DNA of 64,000 nucleotides, taken from contig NZ_CP083762.1 of the NCBI RefSeq assembly GCF_023558375.1, positions 522,273-586,272 on the forward strand, in the 5' to 3' direction. The notes beneath the pieces are model-generated. The model did no database searches, was not told the origin of the DNA, and saw only the letters and a program-made list of their open reading frames with translations. The number at the start of each line of letters is the position of its first letter. The first letter of the stretch is position 1. This DNA comes from Chroococcidiopsis sp. CCMEE 29. Lineage in GTDB: Bacteria > Cyanobacteriota > Cyanobacteriia > Cyanobacteriales > Chroococcidiopsidaceae. Made by a program: the position numbers and the translations under genes. Positions 52,783 through 61,386 of the stretch are shown here, piece by piece.

Positions 52783-54233
52783 AATCCGTTGGTCAAGCAG
52801 CTTGAGCAGGAAACCACAACTGCTGCCACTGACCATTAAGTTCAGCCACTTTGAGTAGACTTAAGCCTCTACTGCCTAGTGGTCGCCAACTCATTCCTTT
52901 GTTCTTTTGTCGCTGCCCAACGGTTAAATCTACTCCCTTCTCAACCCGCCCACTACCAATTGTTTTACCAGCAGAGCTACGACGCTTGTAGTTGATAATT
53001 TCGTGTTGATGTTTTTCCAAATATCCAATTAACTCTTGCCATTTGTCTAAATTTCTAGCCTGAACCTGGTGGTTTAAATATTCAAGAGCAATCGCAGTAT
53101 TACCTTGCCATAATTGCGAGAGCAAAAACTTTAAATGCTTTGTTTTTTCAAGCTTGTTAGTAGCAATCATTGACATCAATGCTCGGAGTTTTTTACACAG
53201 GTGATCCCAATCTAGAATTACAGTAACTTCTAGACCAAAAATGGTGAGAAGTCGATGGCGAATCGCTCTGGCTCCATCAGTAATTGCTACTAAATTCAGC
53301 GGTGAGATTTGGCTACCATACTCTTGGAAGATTTTAGCTTTGGTTACATGAGCTAAACCGAGTAAATCTTCGCCGTTTGCATTGATAGGAGCAGCTATGT
53401 ATTCAAATTTAGCAGTAGGCTTTTGCAAAAGAACAATATCTGTAATTATAGCTGTAGTTTTCGCTTTCCAAGGATTTGGGGCTTTCTTGCTCTGTTCTAA
53501 CTTAGGCTGACGTTCGGCTTTTTGACCTTTAACTTGAATGCCATCATCAAATAAAAGAATTTCTTTTTCTTCGGGATTGTAGATATCTACGTTGGCATTC
53601 ACTTGCACGACTTTATGCTCATTCTCTGCCAAAGTTGTTGCTATGCTTTTGTAGATATCCTGGCTGATTTTTAGAGCTTTATTACTTACAATTTGCCTAA
53701 TCTTCTGGTCACTCAACAATCTTTCACCACTCACTCTTTCCACTAAGAGAGCTACTTCTTCATAACTGAGCCGATTACTATAGTAGCCACTTAGCTCCTG
53801 CAATCTTGGACTCACATAGCCCTCTTGCAATTGCTTTGTTAGAGCTAAGTAGTTTGTTTCTTGTGTTTCACATTGGTATTTTTGTAAACCGAATACAAAC
53901 TTTCCATGTATAGTCTTTATCCACACTAGCCGTGTGCCGTTACAACTGGCTTTCTGGTTTTTTTATCTCCTGCGTGAACTGGCTTTGAGCCTGGGTTAAC
54001 AAGCTTGCCTCTATTTCTGGCAGTGCCTGCTGTTTCCAGTTTTCTACTGCTCCCTCAATCTCATGCAAGCTTTGATTCTTCAAATCTATCTCGTATGGAG
54101 CAAGCTGGCTCAAAATATTCCCTGCTTCATCTCTAATGACAGTTTCCACTCTTGCTCTCATAGCTCGCTCCTGCTGACGTTTGTTCCCACCCTTTCAGGG
54201 CTGTTCTCTCAGTCTACCGACATCAACGGATTT
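52783..54233 (-). mobile_element. ISKra4-type insertion sequence in the extender-unit operon
   Basis: The element separates the ACP gene from the hydroxyacyl-CoA dehydrogenase gene. Short inverted ends can be seen: AATCCGTTG at 52783-52791 and CAACGGATT at 54225-54233. The ends are my best estimate; no clear target duplication was found. The transposase fills it in two frames. Confidence 0.55.
52793..54161 (-). pseudogene. ISKra4-type transposase, frameshifted
   Basis: An N-terminal frame (54161-53940) reads 'RVETVIRDEAGNILSQLAPY' and stops at TAA just after 'KPESQL'. The next frame, offset by one base, continues without a gap 'CNGTRLVWIKTIHGKFVFG', then 'YQCETQETNYLALTKQLQEG'. It carries 'LFDDGIQVKGQK', 'LVAITDGARAIR', 'VTVILDWDHLCKKL' and 'IGSGRVEKGVDLTVGQR', the catalytic acids of ISKra4-type enzymes. 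Joining needs a one-base frameshift at about 53940. This may be mutation; no slippery run is present, so programmed shifting is unlikely. Confidence 0.72.
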
Positions 54234-54333
54234 TTTACAGCTCGATAGATTTTTCAGAGCCATTTAACAATTCTACATTCAACTACTATCTGAAATCGCT
54301 GCAAATATATCCGAAGATAAAATCTTGAATTTT

Positions 54334-55188
54334 TCAGTTATAGGTATAGAACCCTTGTCCACTTTTACAACCATATAGCCCTGCATCAACCATTTTCCTG
54401 AGTAAGGGACAGGGGCGATATTTGCTGTCATTAAAGCTCTCATACAGAACTTCGATAGAGAAAAGAATAGTATCTAATCCAATTAAGTCGGCTGTCTCAA
54501 GAGGTCCCATCTTATGACCAAAGCAAGACTTAAAAATTCTATCTACTTCTGACACTGAAGCAATTTTCTCTTGCAGGACAAAAATAGCTTCGTTAATAGT
54601 CAACATGAGTACTCGGTTAGAAACGAAGCCTGGCGAATCATTAACTAGAATACATTTTTTATTCATCTGAGCTAACAACTTTTTTGCCGTCTTAACCGTT
54701 TCCTCAGAGGTGTGATACCCACGGATAGCTTCCACGATTGGCTTCATGGGTACAGGGTTCATGAAATGCAGACCAATAACTTGGGGATTACGCTTAGTTA
54801 TCGAGGCAATACGAGTAATCGGAATAGCAGATGTATTCGCAGCAAAGACAGATTCTTTGGGACAAATTGCATCGATCTTCTCATAAACATCCTTTTTTAT
54901 ATTCCATTTTTCTGTTATATTCTCAATAACAAATTCTGCTGATTCTAGAAATTGATAGTTGGTGGAAAACCTGATGGATTGTAGAATATTATCAGAGTTA
55001 TTCGTCTTCTCATCTTTATTGAAGAAATCTTGGAAACGGATATTCTTTCTGATTTCTTGTTGGGCATGCTCTAAAATTTCTTCTGAAATATCTACAAGAA
55101 TCACTTGATGACCAGTTTGAGCGAGGTTTTGTGATACCCCGATGCCCATAACACCAGCTCCGACAACACCGACGACTTGAATGTTCAT
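54334..55188 (-). CDS. 3-hydroxyacyl-CoA dehydrogenase, FkbK-like
   Basis: 284 residues from ATG 55188; the frame is open to a TTG at 55215, but the dinucleotide-binding strand begins right at the ATG ('MNIQVVGVVGAGVMGIGVSQ'). NAD-binding GxGxMG is at residues about 10-15, the acid 'ILVDIS' near 35, 'ENITEKWNIKKDVYEKID' near 100, 'ANTSAIPITRIA' near 125, the active-site His in 'GLHFMNPVP' near 143, and 'DSPGFVSNRVLM' near 190. The family includes 3-hydroxybutyryl-CoA dehydrogenases and FkbK/Asm13 enzymes of methoxymalonyl-ACP synthesis; the cluster supports the latter. It oxidises the glyceryl-ACP alcohol. Confidence 0.85.
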   Translation of the reverse strand: MNIQVVGVVGAGVMGIGVSQNLAQTGHQVILVDISEEILEHAQQEIRKNIRFQDFFNKDEKTNNSDNILQSIRFSTNYQFLESAEFVIENITEKWNIKKDVYEKIDAICPKESVFAANTSAIPITRIASITKRNPQVIGLHFMNPVPMKPIVEAIRGYHTSEETVKTAKKLLAQMNKKCILVNDSPGFVSNRVLMLTINEAIFVLQEKIASVSEVDRIFKSCFGHKMGPLETADLIGLDTILFSIEVLYESFNDSKYRPCPLLRKMVDAGLYGCKSGQGFYTYN

Positions 55189-55342
55189 GATTAACCTACT
55201 CTGAACTACAGTCAATTAGATATGTAGGATATAGTTACCAGCATTACTCCAACGCTACGAATTCATTAGGTCGTACTAAAAACCAGCTCGTAAATAGCTT
55301 GATTTCGTTGAGCGAGATAGAGTAAGCAAGCCCTGTGTCGGT

Positions 55343-58300
55343 CTATTTACTCATTTCTTGAGCTTTCTCTAAAAATAAATTAGCTTCCTCTTCAGTTAAT
55401 TCAGCTAGCTCTTCTATGAGAAATTTTTCAATAACAATAGCCAACTCTGCTGCTGTCGGTGCTTCAAAGAGAGAACGCAGCGGTAGGTCTATCTGGAAGA
55501 AATCACGCAACTGGTTGATCAGTACGCTTCCTGTTAAGGAGTCCCCTCCTAAGGCAAAGAAATTGTCATGGACTCCCACCTGCTCGAATCCTAAGAAAAT
55601 CTCAAAACTTTCAACTATTTTGTGTTCAAGCTCATTAGTGGGAGCAACATAAATATTTTTTAGTTCAGGTCGTTGACGCCTTGTTTTGGAAATATTCTTC
55701 TTTTGCAAGAATCTCAGAGAAACTTTCTTTTCAACCTCCTTCAGTGCTAGTAAATCTTCTGTACAGACAACAATCTGAGGAATTGTGCTACTAGACAAAA
55801 TACGGCGAAACACTTCGATTCCCTCTTCGGGTGTCATTCCAACTCTATGATCTTCTCCTGTTATTTCCTTATACTTGGTCGCGAAAAAAGCTGATCGTCC
55901 TAGACCATTCCATCCCTCCCAGTTAATTGTTCTAGTGAACGTCCCATTTCTAGAAACGCTATAGTGGGCAAACGCATCAACAAAGGCACATTCAGCAACG
56001 TAATCTACCTGACCTGCATGAGGCTCATATCCATATATCGAGGAACAGATTACAAAGAAGTCAAGCTTAGAATCTTTGAAGAGGAGGTCAAGTACTCGTG
56101 TTCCTCTAACTTTAGGTGCAATATCAGCAGCAACTGCTTCTGGCGTTCTTAGTTGAATCAGACCGCCTCCTGGAATAAATGCAGCATGAATCACCCCATG
56201 GATTTGACCAAACTGATGGATTGCCTGAGTAAAAACAGCCGACATTTGTTCAAAGTTGGTAACATCGGCATCGACCAACACCACTTCTGCACCCAGCGCT
56301 TCGAGATTCTGAATTTTCTGAATTTTTACGCTGATGTCATTATCCTGCTCATGAGTGGATAACCACTGTGGCCATTCATCTCGGGCAGGAAAAGCCGAAC
56401 GTCCAGTCAGGACTAGTTTTGCCTTTACAGTCCGTGCTAAATATTCTGCTAACTGTAGGCCAACTCCTCCTAACCCACCAGTGATTAGATAAACTCCTTC
56501 TTTCCTTAAGTGTTGCTTCTCATCAACTGCTTCATCCAGTCGCATCGATTCAAATGTTTGGACCCAACGATGAAGACCACGGTAGGCAATAATCTGGTCA
56601 GAGGTTTGGGTCGTAAATTCTGCTAGCAATTGATCTATAAGTTTTTCATATTGCCAACTGTTTGGTTCCGGAACAGCAACGTCAACACTGCGACATCGTA
56701 TATTTGGATACTCTGTTGGAATAATCTTACAGGGTCCAAGCACCAATGCTTTTTCTGGAAATAATTCCTCTAAGCCCGTTAATTCTTGCATATTATTGGA
56801 AACTATTCCAATTTCTAAAGACCCCGTCAGATTTTGCTCTCCAAGAGCCTGGGCCAGAAATAGTAAGCTATAGAATCCTAAACTTTGAACTTGATCAGCG
56901 TCTTCCCATCCTAACGTCGTCTGAACTGGCGATTTTGTCTGAACTGGTGGTGTGACACTCCATAGATGGACAATCGTCTTGAGGCTTACACCTAGGATAC
57001 GGATTTCTTTGATCAAGGTGTCGTAGTCATCCCTTTGTTGAGGATTGATGGTATATACGTGGTTAACAAGCCCATCTGTAGAAGATTTACTTTCACAACT
57101 AAATTGCTTCCCAATTTTTACGGAAATCACACCCTGGCCCTCAAATTTGAGTCGCTTGATCATTTGGTCGCTTAAACCGCACTCATCCGCAAATACTAAC
57201 CAGCATCCAGGGTGACTAACTTGTCGTGCTGAGTCAAAAGAGGGTAGGGCTGAACGCTTCCATGATGGGACGTAGAACCAATCGGCAATATCCGGCTTTT
57301 TGCCCGATAATGCTTGAGTCGTCTGGTTAAAATTCGCTCGCACATCAACATCCTTTTGTTCAAGGGTTGATGTAAATGCGGCAGGTACTAATGGCGCTGT
57401 AGATGAAGAAGCTTGGGCAACAAGGATATGTTGCCCAAAGGCATCAATTTCAGAGAATGCTGCCACCTCGACAAATCCACTAGCGCTTAATGCTTCCTGC
57501 CATTGTGCCTTGGATAAAAAGGGATTACCCTGGCTTCGTCCCATACCTTCTACCGGATTCATTAGTAGACCATCAGCTACGTCAAAAAGTAACTGAGGTT
57601 GAGTTATTTCCCACATTAAGAGTAGGCCTCCAGGTGCTAACAAGGAACCAACATGCTTGATAGCTTCTCCAATATTGTGAGTTACATGCAGCACATTAGC
57701 AGCGATTACAATATCAAAAGAGTTTGTTGAGTATCCCTGCTCACTCGGAGAACGCTCAATGTCTAGAAAACGATATTCAACAAATGGATAGTCACTAAAC
57801 TTTTGTTCAGCTTTATTTAAGAACCAACCCCCTACATCAGTAAAGGTGTATGTAGTGTTCCTCGACACCAGACTAGGTAACAATTCTGCCGTAGTGATTC
57901 CTTCTCCAGCCCCAATTTCCAGAATTCTTAGGTTTACGCTAGGTGGTAATGACTCCAGCAGCTTTTCCAAAATGGCTCGCATGATAGCATTATAGTAAGT
58001 CAAGAAGGGCATATTCTGCAGTGAAACCTCTCCTTCCTTGACAAACTTATCTACATGAAACTCTAGGGGCTCTTTTTCACCAATAAGTACAACAGGTAAA
58101 TTTTCACCGCAGCGCTGAAGAAGATGTATTATTTGAGGCACATCTGCCCATTTCACTTTAAATTCTTCTAATAGAGATTGAATAGAATCTGTTGATAATG
58201 GAAGCAAGTTTGTGAAGAGTCCCTTATCTTTTTGAAGATGTCCCTGCTCTACTAAAATGTCCAGAAAACGAGCAAACAATTGCCGATAATTAGAGATAAT

Positions 58301-61282
58301 ATGACCCTTCTCAAGCAACTCCTCAAAAGAGTACTTTTCAGATGAACCACTAAAAAGACCTAAGCGTCTAAGCGTTTGGTTGATATAAGCAGTGCATAGA
58401 CGATCCATACACAGTTTCTGCTCTTGGTAAGCTTGAGCATCAAATTTTGAGGTGAGTGCTGTTGCCTGAATTTGACCAGCTTCTACTATAGATTTCCATA
58501 AATCTGAGGTTGTTGGAACGAGCTGGGATTGTCCCTTTGAAGGAGACAGCTGTGGCGAATTAACCCAGTAACGCTGACGCTCAAAGGGATAGGTTGGCAA
58601 CGGAACACGATAACGGCACTCCTGGACATACAATCCCGACCAGTCTATCTCTACTCCCGAGAGCCATAGCTGACCCAAAGTATTGAGCAAGAAAGCTAAA
58701 TCTGACTGTTGATTATAGGCATCGCGAAGGGAGGGCAGCACAACTTTATCTGCTATTTGCTCACCTTCTAAACATTGTAATGCTAAGCTACTCAGTGTCT
58801 GTCCTGGTCCAACTTCTAATAAAATAGGGTTTTGTTGCTTCCATAACTCATTGACTCCCATAGCAAAGCGGACAGGTTGACACATGTGCTCTGTCCAATA
58901 ACTTGGATCTGTTGCTTGAGATTCTGTAATCCAAGTTCCTGTTACATTGGACAGATAAGGAATTTGCGGTGGTTTCAGGCTGAGAGTCTTAACCAACTCG
59001 GTGAAGGAAGAGGTAACTGGTTCCATCATCTGAGAATGAAAGGCGTGGGACGTTTGCAAACGCCGACATGCTAGTCCTTTTTCAGTTAGCTGGGAAGCCA
59101 ACTCATCCACAGTACCTATGTCTCCAGCAACCACACAAAGTTTTGCTCCATTAATTGCTGACAAGGATAGACGTTTATTCAGGAGAGGACGGACCTCTTC
59201 TTCTGAAAGGGGAACAGCCAGCATAGCACCACCTGGCAACCTCTGAATCATTTGCGCTCTTTTGGCAACAAGCGTAAGTGCATCCTCGAGAGATAATACT
59301 CCAGCTAAACAAGCTGCAACGTACTCACCGATGCTGTAACCAATCATTGCTACAGGACGAATGCCCCAGGATATCCACAGCTGAGCCAAAGCATATTCGA
59401 TGACAAAAACAGCTGGTTGGGTGAGACAGGTTTGATTCAGTTTTTGAGTAACCTCATCGGCCTCTTTTTCTTCACGACCAAGCATCTTACGCAAATCGAG
59501 ACCTGAGTTTAGTATGCCCTGAGTCGAGTTGGATTGTTGAGAACTTCCCGAAGTCTGGGATCTTTGAGGATAAAGTATATCTCTTAAATCCAGGTCAAGA
59601 AGAGGTTGGAGGATCTCGCAACAGTGATCAACTTGGTCGTGAAATGTCAGCTCATTAAGATAAAGCTCCCAAGCCATATTGACATAATGAGTTCCTAGTC
59701 CAGTAAACATAAAGGCGACAGGACGCTCACTTGTTTGTTGCGTGCTTGAGAGAACTCGTTTGGGGTCCTGGAGGGCGCTTATCGCATCTTCCAAATCTCG
59801 GCAAACAACGGTCCGTCGGTGGTCAAACTCTCGACGACCAACCTGGAGAGTGTAGGCAACATCAGCTAAGTTTAGCTCAGGGTGGTGCTTCAGGTGTTCA
59901 GTCAAGTTTGCCGTGGTTGTATCTAATGCTGAGCTAGTTTTGGCAGATAACACAAGTAACTGCCAAGAGCGAGAAGTTGCCAATGTCTGAACCTCCGGTG
60001 CTTCTTCCAGAATGACGTGAGCATTCGTTCCGCCAAAACCAAAGGAACTAACCCCAGCGCGACGAGGGGTATCGTTGGCTTGCCACTCCGAAAGCTTGGT
60101 ACTGACATAAAATGGGCTATTCTCAAAATCAATCTGAGGATTGGGTGTCTCGAAGTTGAGGCTGGGTGGTAATAACTTGTGATCGAGAGCTAGGATCGTC
60201 TTAATCAAGCTTGCTATGCCAGCAGCTGCGTCTAAATGCCCAATATTGGTTTTTACTGAGCCGATCGCACAATAGTTTCTTTTATTGGTTGGAAATGCTT
60301 GTTTGAGCCCGGCAAATTCAATTGGATCACCAATAGAAGTTCCGGTTCCATGGGTTTCTATATAGCTGATTGTTTCTGGCTCCACTTCAGCCATAATTTG
60401 AGCGGCTCGAATCACTCTTGCTTGTGCCGCTTCACTGGGTGCTGTGTAGCTAACTTTTACAGCACCATCATTATTGATAGCTGAACCTTTAATAACGGCA
60501 TAAATATAATCTCTATCAGTAATAGCATCTTCAAGCCGCTTGAGGACAACGACACCAATACCATTGCCACCAATTGTCCCATTTGCACGAGCATCAAAGG
60601 CGAAGCAATGCCCATTGGAAGAAATGCCTTCTGGGCAAAGAGTTGCTTCGTTTTGGGGAGCTTTAACTGAAACACCTGCAGCCAAAGCCATGTAACAATC
60701 CCCACTCAACAAACTTTGATAGGCTAGATGGACTGCAACTAATGAACTTGAACAGGCTGTTCCCACACTAACACTAGGACCTTTGAGATTTAATTTATAG
60801 GAAACACGGGTGGGCGCGTAATCCTTATCAGATGCAAGTAGAATTGGAAAGTATCCTAGAGTTTCATTGAGATGATTGGGTAAAAGGTTATAAAGCAAGT
60901 ATGTGCTTCTCCCTACCCCAGCGTAAACTCCTATTGGTCTCCCTTCCCTTTCAGAGTCATAGCCAGCATCCTCAAGAGCTTCCCAAGTGCATTCTAAAAA
61001 AAGCCGGTGTTGTGGATCCATTATTTCAGCTTCTCTGGGATTAACACCAAAAAATGAAGCATCGAACAGTTCGATATCTTCTAGCAAAGCCGCTGCTTTT
61101 ATTTTCTTATTTAACTCATTTGAGTCTACATCTAAGTTTTTCTCATTTATCTTGGAAAGAACTGAGACTGACTCTGCTCCATTGATTAGATTTTTCCAAA
61201 AACTATCAATATTCCTGCTTCCTGGGAAACGCCCTGAGATGCCAATAATTGCTATTTCTAAGCCAGTTTGGTGAGATTGCAT
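55343..61282 (-). CDS. Type I PKS: KS-AT-MT-KR-ACP
   Basis: 1979 residues. KS: Cys177 ('TACSSS'), His311 ('THGTGT') and His349. AT about 520-840: Ser650 is present, but the motif is GYSIGE instead of GHSxGE, and the first AT motif reads GLGTH instead of GQGxQ; 'HAFH' at 746-749 is malonyl-type. An extra 30-residue Ser/Gln-rich piece lies near 572-610. Methyltransferase with lid 925-1290 ('LEIGAGEG'). KR from 1330, Rossmann motif 'TGGLGGVG' near 1602, 'CSSIYG' and Tyr1761 intact. ACP Ser1915 ('GGDS'). The layout equals the PKS part of yersiniabactin HMWP1. It should add a C-methylated beta-hydroxy unit after the first cysteine module. Confidence 0.9.
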   Translation of the reverse strand: MQSHQTGLEIAIIGISGRFPGSRNIDSFWKNLINGAESVSVLSKINEKNLDVDSNELNKKIKAAALLEDIELFDASFFGVNPREAEIMDPQHRLFLECTWEALEDAGYDSEREGRPIGVYAGVGRSTYLLYNLLPNHLNETLGYFPILLASDKDYAPTRVSYKLNLKGPSVSVGTACSSSLVAVHLAYQSLLSGDCYMALAAGVSVKAPQNEATLCPEGISSNGHCFAFDARANGTIGGNGIGVVVLKRLEDAITDRDYIYAVIKGSAINNDGAVKVSYTAPSEAAQARVIRAAQIMAEVEPETISYIETHGTGTSIGDPIEFAGLKQAFPTNKRNYCAIGSVKTNIGHLDAAAGIASLIKTILALDHKLLPPSLNFETPNPQIDFENSPFYVSTKLSEWQANDTPRRAGVSSFGFGGTNAHVILEEAPEVQTLATSRSWQLLVLSAKTSSALDTTTANLTEHLKHHPELNLADVAYTLQVGRREFDHRRTVVCRDLEDAISALQDPKRVLSSTQQTSERPVAFMFTGLGTHYVNMAWELYLNELTFHDQVDHCCEILQPLLDLDLRDILYPQRSQTSGSSQQSNSTQGILNSGLDLRKMLGREEKEADEVTQKLNQTCLTQPAVFVIEYALAQLWISWGIRPVAMIGYSIGEYVAACLAGVLSLEDALTLVAKRAQMIQRLPGGAMLAVPLSEEEVRPLLNKRLSLSAINGAKLCVVAGDIGTVDELASQLTEKGLACRRLQTSHAFHSQMMEPVTSSFTELVKTLSLKPPQIPYLSNVTGTWITESQATDPSYWTEHMCQPVRFAMGVNELWKQQNPILLEVGPGQTLSSLALQCLEGEQIADKVVLPSLRDAYNQQSDLAFLLNTLGQLWLSGVEIDWSGLYVQECRYRVPLPTYPFERQRYWVNSPQLSPSKGQSQLVPTTSDLWKSIVEAGQIQATALTSKFDAQAYQEQKLCMDRLCTAYINQTLRRLGLFSGSSEKYSFEELLEKGHIISNYRQLFARFLDILVEQGHLQKDKGLFTNLLPLSTDSIQSLLEEFKVKWADVPQIIHLLQRCGENLPVVLIGEKEPLEFHVDKFVKEGEVSLQNMPFLTYYNAIMRAILEKLLESLPPSVNLRILEIGAGEGITTAELLPSLVSRNTTYTFTDVGGWFLNKAEQKFSDYPFVEYRFLDIERSPSEQGYSTNSFDIVIAANVLHVTHNIGEAIKHVGSLLAPGGLLLMWEITQPQLLFDVADGLLMNPVEGMGRSQGNPFLSKAQWQEALSASGFVEVAAFSEIDAFGQHILVAQASSSTAPLVPAAFTSTLEQKDVDVRANFNQTTQALSGKKPDIADWFYVPSWKRSALPSFDSARQVSHPGCWLVFADECGLSDQMIKRLKFEGQGVISVKIGKQFSCESKSSTDGLVNHVYTINPQQRDDYDTLIKEIRILGVSLKTIVHLWSVTPPVQTKSPVQTTLGWEDADQVQSLGFYSLLFLAQALGEQNLTGSLEIGIVSNNMQELTGLEELFPEKALVLGPCKIIPTEYPNIRCRSVDVAVPEPNSWQYEKLIDQLLAEFTTQTSDQIIAYRGLHRWVQTFESMRLDEAVDEKQHLRKEGVYLITGGLGGVGLQLAEYLARTVKAKLVLTGRSAFPARDEWPQWLSTHEQDNDISVKIQKIQNLEALGAEVVLVDADVTNFEQMSAVFTQAIHQFGQIHGVIHAAFIPGGGLIQLRTPEAVAADIAPKVRGTRVLDLLFKDSKLDFFVICSSIYGYEPHAGQVDYVAECAFVDAFAHYSVSRNGTFTRTINWEGWNGLGRSAFFATKYKEITGEDHRVGMTPEEGIEVFRRILSSSTIPQIVVCTEDLLALKEVEKKVSLRFLQKKNISKTRRQRPELKNIYVAPTNELEHKIVESFEIFLGFEQVGVHDNFFALGGDSLTGSVLINQLRDFFQIDLPLRSLFEAPTAAELAIVIEKFLIEELAELTEEEANLFLEKAQEMSK

Positions 61283-61386
61283 AGGTCCAATTATTTTTTT
61301 CTAGCTGTGTACATCATGCCTAGTCTTATCCGTAGGCGCAGTCGTTCCAGTCATATCTAGTTAATGATCAACACTTCGCTAATTTA

